DNA from: Legionella sp.
GTDB taxonomy: Bacteria; Pseudomonadota; Gammaproteobacteria; Legionellales; Legionellaceae
Direction: 5' to 3'
Length of the DNA stretch: 44,847 nucleotides
NCBI GenBank assembly: GCA_030694525.1
Contig: JAUXYG010000202.1
Coordinates: forward strand, 1 to 44,847
This document shows positions 33,235-41,722 of this stretch, piece by piece (position 1 is the first letter of the stretch; each line of letters opens with the position of its first letter). The notes beneath the pieces were generated by a model. The model ran no database searches, had not been told where the DNA came from, and was given only the letters and a program-made list of their open reading frames with translations. The position numbers were made by a program, and so were the translations under genes.

Positions 33235-35910
33235 ATGACTGATTTGATAAAATTTACATCCACCTTTAATAAAATGATTCAGATATTAAAATTACCTGAT
33301 TCTTTTAATGAACCCCAGCCTGATAAAGAAACCTATCTCAGTGAGATTGAAAAAGATTTATCAAGGACAAACTACTTTAGTCTAAAACAGTCCATAAGCA
33401 TCATAAAAGAAAGGCTCTGCACTACAGATAATTTGGCTCATTATAGTTACAGTCAAGGCAATTTTGATGCAAGAGGGATTTCTATTTTCCCAATTACAGC
33501 TCACCCAAAATTTCATGTGCAATTGGAATTAGCAGGAAAAGAAAATAAAAACTTCGATATGGTGCTGCAAACTTTTGCAACAACTTATATTGATGATGAT
33601 AATCAACTCTGTGGTCTGTCAATCACCGCGGTGAGAAATATTGGTGATAAGAAAAAAACCTTTGAAAATAGGGAATTATTTTATAATGTCACGATAATAA
33701 AAAACGTAACTGCTGAAGTTGATAAAAGACAAGTAGTATTTATTGGTAACCAATATTATTTAGACGATCATCAGATTAGTGCCGGGACGGCAGTGAAGTC
33801 TGAAAATATTTTTGCCGAAATCACGCCCATAATTAAATCCAAGGCATTATCTACGCTTTTAATCCCATTATTTAATAAATATGGAGCCGTGTCATGGAAT
33901 GCAATGCAAGAGCTTTCATCACGAATAACACCCGGAAATCTTGACAACCGTGATTTTATAATAAATCAACTTCAATATTTTTATAACTTTAGCCATAAAT
34001 ACTTGGCAAAAGATCAAAAACTGCAGGATTATTTAAAACAGATAACTTCGAATATTCATAATAATATTAACTTTTTTAAAGAACATAAAGATAATTTAAT
34101 TGAAGATATTTTTTTGAAAGTACGCCAAGCAATTTTTAGAACAGAATTTAAATACAGCTCGGATGGGTTCCATTTTTCCAATAATCTGATGCATCATCTA
34201 TGCGACCTTGAGAAACAATTCTTAGAATTAAAACCCACGTTGAGTGAGAAAAAACAATTTCAAGAGCAAGTAAAAAAATTATTCGCTCATATTCTGACCG
34301 CAAAACCAGTTACATTTAATTTCTGTACTAAAAACGATACCACTTCAAATGTATTAAAAAATGTAACTCACTATATTAATTATTATATAATTAAAGAGTA
34401 CGCTTCTAAAAAATTACAAAGTGATTTTGCTATATCCCTCGTATCAAAATACTTGCCGGAGGAAGCAGAGTTTGTAAAATATTTACGCGATGAAGAAGAT
34501 AATGTTGAGTTCTTTACTACCAATTTCCCAAAAAAAATCCAATTAATATTTCTTAAAATTGATGATTTTCTTAAATTAAAAGAGAATAACGAAGTTATTA
34601 AAACAGAAATAGACCGCGCAGAATTATCTGAGCAATTAATTTTATTAAAGAATAGAATTCAATTAAAAATAACTCTTCTTAATAAATTAGATCCCATAGT
34701 AATTGAGCTGAATAAACTTAATGAATTTTTTGATGAGGCAATGAAGAATCATGCAACAAATATTGAAGAATTTCAAAATATAAGTTTTAGTAAGCTCATG
34801 GCTTTGGTAGATAAAAAAAATGAACATATCCTGCGCGTTCATCAGTGGGCTAAACACATTTATCCGGATATTCCTGAAATTCAAGAGCAAGTAAAGAAGT
34901 ATTTAATATCAATTCTGGCTCATATAGATGTTCTTTATTATTATCAGTTTACTTCCAATGCCTTAAAAAATAGTTCCTCCCCAAAAACCCATCAGGGTCA
35001 TTCAGAAGAGGCTATTAATACTGATCTTAACAATTTATTGATTAATATGGAAACCGCGATTAATCAAACATATAGGAAAGTGCTTATCGCTAATCAAGTA
35101 AAAAAAATCCTGCACCAGTCTAATGTAAGATTAAGTGAGCGTGTTTCAAGTGCTCTGATCGACGAAATCACCGTTATGCCAAATCTGGATATCAATAATA
35201 AAAAAGAGATTTGCTCTTTAATCTTAAATAAACTTAAAAACGAAACAAAGAGTAAACAAATCTCCATTGACAGAGAGTTTACAAATGCAAGGCAAAAAAT
35301 AAATCCTCCACCAGCAATGAAAAATTCCTTCTTTACCCAACGCAATACCAATTATTTATCTATAGGTATTGGCTCGTTATTCTTTGCTTTAGGCATGGCC
35401 ATGCTGTTTACAGGTATTTTAGCCCCTTTCGGAATCATATTATCGGGTATTTCCTATATTTTAGGTATTGTGGGTACTGGAATGGCTGTAAGTTCATTAC
35501 TTATCAATGCGGGTCTCATTATTAAGCAAGAAAATAAACATCAACATGAGATAAATGCCTATAATAATACAAAAGCCAAATATGAACAGGATTTAGCTAA
35601 TTTAAATACTCGGCATCAGACTGCGCTGAATAAGCTAGATACCGATTATAATGAGTCGATACAGGTTATAACTAATTTAAGTGACAATTTAGATCAAGCA
35701 GCCCACACAGACACAATTAATGCTCAACTATCCATGGGAATATCCACACAATACACTCCGAATCGAGAAAAATTAAATAAATGTAACCAGAATCTAACAA
35801 AGGCTACCAATTTAGCGGCAAGTTTTTTCACCTCAGAATATTCTGATGAGAAAGAAGAAAAAATCGCGGCTATCAATAACAAACAATTTGTAAAACCATT
35901 TGAAGTATAA
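33235..35910 (+). CDS. Large membrane-hairpin protein, module copy B (candidate effector)
   Basis: 891 residues from ATG 33235. I reject the ATG at 33202 because it overlaps the -10, and because MTDLIKFTSTFNKMIQILKL aligns with the copy-A N-terminus; AGGG lies 7 nt upstream. Shared blocks with copy A include SEIEKDLSRTNYFSLKQS, YSYSQGNFDARG and LDNRDFIINQLQYFYNF. A longer helical middle part (about 300-690) accounts for most of the extra length. The hydrophobic hairpin at about 706-767 (YLSIGIGSLFFALGMAMLFT, then GILAPFGIILSGISYILGIV) matches copy A closely in position and pattern, followed by a basic coiled coil and a tail ending NNKQFVKPFEV. No enzyme motif recognised. Same-strand partner 25 nt downstream. 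Confidence 0.82.
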   Translation: MTDLIKFTSTFNKMIQILKLPDSFNEPQPDKETYLSEIEKDLSRTNYFSLKQSISIIKERLCTTDNLAHYSYSQGNFDARGISIFPITAHPKFHVQLELAGKENKNFDMVLQTFATTYIDDDNQLCGLSITAVRNIGDKKKTFENRELFYNVTIIKNVTAEVDKRQVVFIGNQYYLDDHQISAGTAVKSENIFAEITPIIKSKALSTLLIPLFNKYGAVSWNAMQELSSRITPGNLDNRDFIINQLQYFYNFSHKYLAKDQKLQDYLKQITSNIHNNINFFKEHKDNLIEDIFLKVRQAIFRTEFKYSSDGFHFSNNLMHHLCDLEKQFLELKPTLSEKKQFQEQVKKLFAHILTAKPVTFNFCTKNDTTSNVLKNVTHYINYYIIKEYASKKLQSDFAISLVSKYLPEEAEFVKYLRDEEDNVEFFTTNFPKKIQLIFLKIDDFLKLKENNEVIKTEIDRAELSEQLILLKNRIQLKITLLNKLDPIVIELNKLNEFFDEAMKNHATNIEEFQNISFSKLMALVDKKNEHILRVHQWAKHIYPDIPEIQEQVKKYLISILAHIDVLYYYQFTSNALKNSSSPKTHQGHSEEAINTDLNNLLINMETAINQTYRKVLIANQVKKILHQSNVRLSERVSSALIDEITVMPNLDINNKKEICSLILNKLKNETKSKQISIDREFTNARQKINPPPAMKNSFFTQRNTNYLSIGIGSLFFALGMAMLFTGILAPFGIILSGISYILGIVGTGMAVSSLLINAGLIIKQENKHQHEINAYNNTKAKYEQDLANLNTRHQTALNKLDTDYNESIQVITNLSDNLDQAAHTDTINAQLSMGISTQYTPNREKLNKCNQNLTKATNLAASFFTSEYSDEKEEKIAAINNKQFVKPFEV

Positions 35911-35935
35911 TTTTTATTTGCTAACAAGGACGCCC

Positions 35936-36340
35936 ATGGGAAAAACATATACTTTTTATTTAGATTCAGTTAATACAGAATCGAATATTAATCCCTCAAT
36001 GAAGCAATTAAATTTGCTTCTAATTCATTTAATAAAAACCTATGCTGAAGCAAAGAATATTATCCATACCGAATTTTATGACCCTGTTGTAAAGTGGCAA
36101 AATGAACTAGCCGAGATTAATCGCTTATTGCTTCAAACAAATGATGACAATGTCATTAACAGCATTTATAAGAAAGAAAAGGAAATTAACTTGGCGATTG
36201 ATTTGGCATCAAAGGATTGGAATCCCCAGGTAGAACTCTTGAACCTTTTGGGACAACAAATTACTCAGCTGCAACAGCATATTAATATGATACAGGAACA
36301 ACCAGAGCTTCCAAATCATATACCAACTAAAATTAATTGA
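35936..36340 (+). CDS. Small coiled-coil partner protein, module copy B
   Basis: 134 residues from ATG 35936, preceded by AAGGA at 7-8 nt; a longer reading from 35900 overlaps the upstream gene and has no ribosome site. It begins MGKTYTFYLDSVNTESNINP, then is helical (QLNLLLIHLIKTYAEAKNII, KWQNELAEINRLLLQ, LLGQQITQLQQHINMIQEQP). Size, start and helical layout match the copy-A partner, and it sits in the same place relative to its large gene. No membrane segment or known domain. Presumably it acts with the 891-residue protein. Confidence 0.78.
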   Translation: MGKTYTFYLDSVNTESNINPSMKQLNLLLIHLIKTYAEAKNIIHTEFYDPVVKWQNELAEINRLLLQTNDDNVINSIYKKEKEINLAIDLASKDWNPQVELLNLLGQQITQLQQHINMIQEQPELPNHIPTKIN

Positions 36341-36414
36341 GGTACAACGGGTTGAATGTTTTGAAGAGAGCTTAGATTTGGAATTGAATGTCTTTTTTCC
36401 CTACACTCTTTAAA

Positions 36415-36597
36415 TTAAAATTCTTCCCAAATCTCACCCTTGTCGCTTTTATAATCTTTATTATCACGCATTAAAGCAATTCGTCTATTTTTCTCAATTT
36501 CTTTAAGCTGTGATAGTGATTTTGCATGGGTTGCATCAAATTCAAATAAAAATTTATCGTAAGGGCTTACAAAGAATTTATCGATATCATCATTCAT
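36415..36597 (-). CDS. Small conserved charged protein (possibly CBU_0585-like)
   Basis: 60 residues from ATG 36597; a TTG two codons earlier is the only longer start. It reads MNDDIDKFFVSPYDKFLFEF, then DATHAKSLSQLKEIEKNRRI and ends KSDKGEIWEEF. The VSPxDKFLxEFD...SxSQLKEIEKxxRI...RDN pattern resembles a small family of unknown function that I recall from Coxiella and Legionella (CBU_0585). This is from memory. It is soluble and acidic at its ends. It is convergent with module copy B and divergent from the adenosine deaminase gene. Confidence 0.6.
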   Translation of the reverse strand: MNDDIDKFFVSPYDKFLFEFDATHAKSLSQLKEIEKNRRIALMRDNKDYKSDKGEIWEEF

Positions 36598-36697
36598 AAC
36601 CAAAATCTCTAAACGTTTAATACTGGTATTTTAGCTTTTTTTCGACTAAGTTACCATTCTGGAGCATGCAAACATAGATAAAATAATGAGGGAACAA

Positions 36698-37672
36698 ATG
36701 AGTTTAAAAAAAGCTGAGTTACATGTGCATTTAGAGGGGACCATTACTCCTGAGCTTGCGGCAAAAATTGCTGCCCGTAATAAATTAGCCATTCCTAAAG
36801 GATTAGTGGCTGCGGATGGGGTGAGCTATTTATCTAAGGACTTTCTCGATTTTCTTAAAGTGTACGATACGTTGGCTGCATTAATTAAAACACCGCAAGA
36901 TTATTATGACGTAACTTTTGATTATTTACAGTCTACTGCCCGTGATGGTGGCATTTATGTTGAGATGATGTATTCACCTGACCATGCAGAGCTATCAACT
37001 GGTATCCCCTCAGCAGAGCATTTAACCGCCATACAACAAGCGATTAAAGATGCGAAACAGCAATTTGGCATAGAAGGACGCATCATCACCACTGCAGTGC
37101 GCCATTTTGGTGTTGAATCTGCGGAACGAGTGGCGCACCAGACCCATAAAGACCGATTTCCCTGTGTTACCGGTTTTGGGCTCGCGGGAGATGAAGGGAA
37201 ATATCCTCCTAAACTATTTATAAAAACATTTCAAATCGCTGCCGATGCTGATTTAGAATGCACTGCACATGCAGGGGAATTTGCTTCTGCTGAAGGGATG
37301 GTGGAAGCCATGAATTGTTTGCCTATTAAACGTATTGGTCATGGGGTTAATGCAATTTATTCACCCGAAACGATGGCGATGGTCAAAGATAAAGGGATTG
37401 CACTGGAAGTGTGCCCTACCAGTAATATTTTCCTGGGTTTGTTTAAAAACATGCAAGAGCATCCATTCGCCAAATTCTATGAAGCAGGAATTAAAGTAAG
37501 CATTAATTCAGATGATCCTCCCTTTATGAGCACAACCCTTGCTAATGAATACGAACGAGTACAGAAATCATACCAATACAGTGATGACACTATGAATAAC
37601 ATCACCCGAATGGCTATTGAAGCGGCCTTTGTTGATGAGTCCACTCGGACGGAATTACTAGCCAAAATTTAA
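36698..37672 (+). CDS. add: Adenosine deaminase
   Basis: 324 residues from ATG 36698, chosen over ATG 36686 because GAGGGA stands 7 nt before it. The enzyme deaminates adenosine (and deoxyadenosine) to inosine in purine salvage. Zinc ligands and catalytic residues are visible: KAELHVHLEGT (the HxH pair), CTAHAGEF (His, Glu), IKRIGHGVNAI (His) and the C-terminal SINSDDPPFM (Asp pair). The TIM-barrel length is normal. The DDPPF variant also occurs in related deaminases acting on adenine or modified adenosines, so substrate breadth is not certain. Followed directly by a strong hairpin. Confidence 0.88.
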   Translation: MSLKKAELHVHLEGTITPELAAKIAARNKLAIPKGLVAADGVSYLSKDFLDFLKVYDTLAALIKTPQDYYDVTFDYLQSTARDGGIYVEMMYSPDHAELSTGIPSAEHLTAIQQAIKDAKQQFGIEGRIITTAVRHFGVESAERVAHQTHKDRFPCVTGFGLAGDEGKYPPKLFIKTFQIAADADLECTAHAGEFASAEGMVEAMNCLPIKRIGHGVNAIYSPETMAMVKDKGIALEVCPTSNIFLGLFKNMQEHPFAKFYEAGIKVSINSDDPPFMSTTLANEYERVQKSYQYSDDTMNNITRMAIEAAFVDESTRTELLAKI

Positions 37673-37678
37673 AAATGT

Positions 37679-37701
37679 GCCCCTGTTCTTACTCCAGGGG
37701 C
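37679..37701. terminator. Hairpin terminator between add and the barrel-protein gene
   Basis: GCCCCTG (37679-37685) pairs with CAGGGGC (37695-37701), a 7-bp GC-rich stem with 9-nt loop. It is 6 nt past the add stop and 10 nt from the end of the convergent barrel gene, so it can serve both. T-runs are weak. Confidence 0.65.
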
Positions 37702-37711
37702 AATATTGGGT

Positions 37712-38401
37712 TTAATAACACTCTGGATACCAAATGATGCTCAATAGAGCCTGATTTAATTTGGTCTTAGAGGTTAACTCAGCCACGTTCGCTAGACTGA
37801 AAATCGTGTTGGTTTGAAATTGTGTCTGAGTTACTTCCAGACGCAGTCCAAATTGTTCTGTCAAACTAATTTCTGTTCCTAAACCATATTCGAAACCATG
37901 ATTATTTTGATTTTGCGCAAAATTCAATAAAGGAATATCAGTACCACTTTCATAAAAGTCATGATTCACTTTAATGTAACGATAACCCAAGATTAAGAAA
38001 CCGCTAGCGTTATCATTAAAAAGCATCCCGGGACGAACATTCACCCCAAAACCATGTTTTGATTTGGTTGTTATTGAACTCTGGTTATACTCTTCTAAAA
38101 AGGTTGTCGTTGCTTGATGTTCTGTCTTTACACCAGAAATTTGCCCATCGAATTGCAATCCCAACATCACTTGCTGATTGAACAAAAAATTATATCCTAA
38201 AGACAAAGAGCCCATAAAACCGGTATTACCTTGCTCCATTCTGGCTACATCGACACCATTTTCATCATAATCAGTTAATGATAATTCTGAAAAAACATCC
38301 TGCACACCAACACCTACCCCTGCATAAAAACCACTTCCCATTGCCATGGAATTAGTGGCTAAAAGAGATAAGAGAATAGATTTTATTATTATTTTTTTCA
38401 T
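37712..38401 (-). CDS. Outer-membrane beta-barrel protein (OmpA/OmpW-size)
   Basis: 229 residues from the ATG at 38401, chosen because AGGAG lies 8 nt upstream and the signal peptide (MKKIIIKSILLSLLATNSMA) starts there; a reading from 38434 adds an unlikely leader. The mature part begins MGSGFYAGVGVGVQDVFSEL, a typical first strand, and continues with alternating strands (GFMGSLSLGYNFLFNQQVML, GFLILGYRYIKVN, FEYGLGTEISLTEQFGLRLE), consistent with an eight-stranded barrel. The end SIIWYPECY departs from the usual terminal Phe. The function is not readable. It is unlike the barrel at 20442-21176 except in general plan. Confidence 0.75.
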   Translation of the reverse strand: MKKIIIKSILLSLLATNSMAMGSGFYAGVGVGVQDVFSELSLTDYDENGVDVARMEQGNTGFMGSLSLGYNFLFNQQVMLGLQFDGQISGVKTEHQATTTFLEEYNQSSITTKSKHGFGVNVRPGMLFNDNASGFLILGYRYIKVNHDFYESGTDIPLLNFAQNQNNHGFEYGLGTEISLTEQFGLRLEVTQTQFQTNTIFSLANVAELTSKTKLNQALLSIIWYPECY

Positions 38402-38577
38402 TAAAACTCCTAAATCACATCGGAAAATAGTCACTGACGTAACTAATGCAACAGGATAATAAAATTAGAGGATATTGTACAATTAAAAGAGATAAGAAAA
38501 TGGGTAACTAATGCAAATCAGCCATAAAGCCAGGGTATTAGTGAGAATAATTTTATATCCAGCATTAAGTTAGTTTA

Positions 38578-39711
38578 TTAATCCAGCGTTTTTCGATAAC
38601 GTTTAAAGCCTATATATAGAACGACTACAGTAAATAAAATAATTGGTATTACCTGTTCCCATAATTCAATAATTCCATTTCCTTTTAATAATATCCCTCT
38701 GACAATAATGAGATAATGACTTAAAGGCAGAATACTACCTATCCATTGAGCCCATATCGGCATCCCCCTAAAGGGAAACATAAATCCAGACAATAACATG
38801 GAGGGCAGAAAAAAAAACATAGCACTTTGTACCGCTTGCAGTTGATTTGTGGCAACTGTTGAAAAAGTCAAACCTACTGCCAGGTTTGCGGCAATAAAGG
38901 GCAACGTTAAAATCAGAAGTAATATGATACTTCCTTCAATGGGTACATCAAATAATACTTTGGCAATTAACAAAATCAGCAAAACCTGAACAAAACCCAC
39001 TAGAATAAAAGGGATTAGCTTTCCCGCCATTACCTCGATGGGTTTTAAAGGCGTCGATAATAACGTTTCCATAGTTCCATGTTCGTTTTCTTTAGTGATT
39101 ACCAAAGCGGTTACAATCACCATGGTCATCGTTAATACTACCCCTAAAAGCCCAGGGACAATATTATATGCAGTAATAGCCAGAGGGTTATAGATGGCAT
39201 GAATAACCGATTGATATGGAGGTAATTTAGGCTTAAGGGGGGATAGGAACCCATTAAGATCTTCATTCAAACTGATGTTTACCAATTCGTTAAACACTGA
39301 TATCGCACGACTGATAGCGGAAGGATCGCTTGCATCAGCCTCCAGCAATACCTTAGGGTGTAATCCTTTCACCAAATCACGTGTAAAATTGGGTGGAAAA
39401 CTGATTACAAACTGAACTTTGCCAGTTTTCAAAAGTTGTTCTGCTTCTCGGGCTGAAGTTTGAGGACTTATAAATTTAAAATAAGTAGAATTTTCCATAC
39501 TCGAAAGAATTCGCCGACTTAATGAGGTGTTATCAGGATTGACTATAGCCGTGGGAAGATCACGGGGATTCGTATTAATTGCATAACCAAAAAGCATTAA
39601 CTGCATCAGCGGGATCATAAGGATCATACCTATTGTTGATTTATCGCGAATCATTAAGACAAACTCTTTAATCATCACCGCCCATAATCGATTTAGATTG
39701 ATATATATCAA
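38578..39711 (-). CDS. ABC-2 type exporter permease (YbhR/YhhJ-like)
   Basis: 377 residues. One N-terminal membrane helix (GMILMIPLMQLMLFGYAINT) is followed by a large periplasmic domain (about 45-175) and five C-terminal helices, including the EHGTMETLLSTPLKPIEVM motif before the fourth. This is the ABC2_membrane_3 plan of MacB-independent drug exporters such as YbhS/YbhR. It overlaps the ATPase gene by 4 nt and should work with it and the upstream adaptor to expel toxic compounds across the inner membrane. Only one permease is present, so it probably works as a homodimer. Confidence 0.92.
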   Translation of the reverse strand: MIYINLNRLWAVMIKEFVLMIRDKSTIGMILMIPLMQLMLFGYAINTNPRDLPTAIVNPDNTSLSRRILSSMENSTYFKFISPQTSAREAEQLLKTGKVQFVISFPPNFTRDLVKGLHPKVLLEADASDPSAISRAISVFNELVNISLNEDLNGFLSPLKPKLPPYQSVIHAIYNPLAITAYNIVPGLLGVVLTMTMVIVTALVITKENEHGTMETLLSTPLKPIEVMAGKLIPFILVGFVQVLLILLIAKVLFDVPIEGSIILLLILTLPFIAANLAVGLTFSTVATNQLQAVQSAMFFFLPSMLLSGFMFPFRGMPIWAQWIGSILPLSHYLIIVRGILLKGNGIIELWEQVIPIILFTVVVLYIGFKRYRKTLD

Positions 39712-40643
39712 CTCTTACTCTCCGATGTCTGATTTACAAGACTAATAAATGCATCTTCTAATGTTGAATTAATAGCCACCCATTTTATACCGTATTTTTT
39801 AGAAAGATGTGCCAAACCTTTTTCTATTAAAAAAACATCAAATCCGCTGACATGAATTAAACTCCCAAAAAGAGCTGACTGAGTGACACCAGGTACTTTT
39901 TTTACATGTTGTAATATTTGAGTAGATACATTCCCGCTAATTTCCCAGGTTTTTAACCCAGTAATTGCAATTACCTCATCAGCAGTGCCAGTAACTAATA
40001 ATTCTCCATACGCAATATAGGCAATTCGCGTGCAACGCTCTGCTTCATCCATATAATGGGTGGAGACCAAGGTTGTTATTCCTTGATCACTTAAATAGTG
40101 AATTTGATCCCAGAACTCCCTTCGTGCAATAGGATCAACTCCCGCTGTGGGTTCGTCTAAAAGCAGCAATTGCGGGTCATGAATCAAGCAACAGGCCAGT
40201 GCTACACGTTGCTTCCACCCTCCGGAAAGCTCTTTCGTTAGTTGATTTCGTCTTCCTGTGAGATTCAAACGCTCTAGAGATTCAGCAACTTTTTGCTCAC
40301 GATTAGGAATATCATAAACCCTGGCAATAAAATTTAAATTTTCCCTAATGGTTAATTCAGTATACAAACTGAATTTTTGCGTCATATAACCTACCCGTGC
40401 TTTAATTTCATCCGATTGAGTAATAATGTCAAAGCCCAAACAAGTCCCTTTACCTGCATCGGGTTTTAATAAACCGCAAATCATACGAATAGTAGTCGTT
40501 TTACCACTGCCATTGGGGCCGAGAAATCCGAAAACCTCGCCTTTCTTTACTGTTAGATCTATATCGTTCACGACTATTTTATTATCAAAAACCTTACGCA
40601 AGCCGGTTACATTAATGATAATATCTGAGGAATTTTCAACCAT
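39708..40643 (-). CDS. ABC exporter ATP-binding protein (YbhF-like, single domain)
   Basis: 311 residues. Walker A GPNGSGKT at 42-49, a Q-loop near GYMTQKFSLY, the signature LSGGWKQR (Trp where Gln is usual, common in this subfamily), Walker B LLLLDEPTAGVDP and the H-loop STHYMDEAER are all present. YbhF usually has two such domains, so this is the shorter form with a C-terminal regulatory segment of about 90 residues. It overlaps the adaptor gene by 1 nt and the permease gene by 4 nt, a tightly coupled operon in the order adaptor, ATPase, permease. Confidence 0.94.
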   Translation of the reverse strand: MVENSSDIIINVTGLRKVFDNKIVVNDIDLTVKKGEVFGFLGPNGSGKTTTIRMICGLLKPDAGKGTCLGFDIITQSDEIKARVGYMTQKFSLYTELTIRENLNFIARVYDIPNREQKVAESLERLNLTGRRNQLTKELSGGWKQRVALACCLIHDPQLLLLDEPTAGVDPIARREFWDQIHYLSDQGITTLVSTHYMDEAERCTRIAYIAYGELLVTGTADEVIAITGLKTWEISGNVSTQILQHVKKVPGVTQSALFGSLIHVSGFDVFLIEKGLAHLSKKYGIKWVAINSTLEDAFISLVNQTSESKS

Positions 40644-41584
40644 TATAGAGTCACATTAACAGGTTGCCCTGGTTTAAATGAAAGTGGATGAACAATCGAG
40701 GCTTTTATCCGAAATACTAACTTGGAATTATTATCACGGCTGTAAACCAGGGGCGGCAGGTATTCAGCATCGGGTGAGATATAATTAATCATTGCCACAT
40801 TATTTTTCTCACAGCCCTCACAATCAAAACTAATTTTTTGGCCAACTTTCAATTGAGAGAGATAGTCTAATGGAACAAAAAATTCAATTAGAATGTTCTC
40901 TGGGGTGAGCAAAGATACAACGGGTTGTTGCGCAGCAACATAGTCACCAACACGATAATAAGTATCAAAAATTAAACCATTTGCCGGTGCATATAGTGTT
41001 TTTTGTGACAACTCCCATTGCGCTTGTTTGAGTTTTGCTTCTAATGAATCAATTTGATTTTGCTGCGCCTTTATTTGATCATCCCTACTGCCCAATTGTG
41101 CCAAAGCAAGATTGGATTCATATTGCAGTTTTAATTTTTTTTGTTGCTCAAGGTTTGCAAGTGCCAGATCCAGGCTATCTCTATCTGTTGCCTGCTTATC
41201 AAAAAGACGTTGATAACGTGAGACACGGATTTGTGCTAATTGTATTTGTGCATTTGTTTGGTCAATTTGTGCCTGTATTGCTGAAATTTCCGGAGCACGT
41301 CTGGGTTTTTTTAAGTCGATGAGGGTATTCTTTGCCTGTTCCAAATCTGCTTTAATCTCAGAAATACTAATCCTTTGAGGGTTTGAATCAAGGCTGAATA
41401 ATAAAGCACCTTTATTGACTTGTTGCCCTCGCTGCACAGCCAAGTTTTCTAAAACTCCATAAAAAGGAGAGGCAAGGTAAATATTCTCTCCCTCTACATA
41501 CCCTGAAAATTGCCCCTGCTTCTGACGGTCACAACCAGGAACAAGTGCAATCAGCAATAAAAAAAAAATCCTTCTGGGAAACAT
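40643..41584 (-). CDS. HlyD-family periplasmic adaptor lipoprotein
   Basis: 313 residues, first gene of the exporter operon. The N-terminus MFPRRIFFLLLIALVPGCDR is a lipoprotein signal with a lipobox ending in Cys18. The barrel/lipoyl parts (GYVEGENIYLASPFYGVLEN and LYAPANGLIFDTYYRVGDYV) flank a long coiled-coil hairpin at about 75-190, rich in Gln and Leu (IQAQIDQTNAQIQLAQIRVS). As in YbhG it would bridge the inner-membrane ABC pump to an outer-membrane channel such as TolC. The channel gene is not in this window. Divergent from gor, with 138 bp between. Confidence 0.92.
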   Translation of the reverse strand: MFPRRIFFLLLIALVPGCDRQKQGQFSGYVEGENIYLASPFYGVLENLAVQRGQQVNKGALLFSLDSNPQRISISEIKADLEQAKNTLIDLKKPRRAPEISAIQAQIDQTNAQIQLAQIRVSRYQRLFDKQATDRDSLDLALANLEQQKKLKLQYESNLALAQLGSRDDQIKAQQNQIDSLEAKLKQAQWELSQKTLYAPANGLIFDTYYRVGDYVAAQQPVVSLLTPENILIEFFVPLDYLSQLKVGQKISFDCEGCEKNNVAMINYISPDAEYLPPLVYSRDNNSKLVFRIKASIVHPLSFKPGQPVNVTL

Positions 41585-41667
41585 GAATAAATTGGATCCG
41601 TTATATGTAATCTATTTATATTGTGCCTTTTTCTAAAGAATCGCAATAAGTGTTTTGGTTAAATTAT

Positions 41668-41696
41668 TTGTTGGTATGGCAACTACCTGCTACTAT
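41668..41696 (+). promoter_or_regulatory. Sigma-70 promoter of gor
   Basis: TTGTTG (41668-41673), 17-bp spacer, TACTAT (41691-41696), with gor starting 26 bp beyond. Spacing is ideal; hexamers match 4 of 6 and 4 of 6. Confidence 0.5.
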
Positions 41697-41722
41697 TAAT
41701 TTTATTTTAAATTTGCAAAGTA

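Noticed and set aside
36686..36697. ATG 36686 as start of adenosine deaminase
   Set aside because: GAGGGA, the likely ribosome site for ATG 36698, lies inside this reading, and the earlier ATG has no site of its own.
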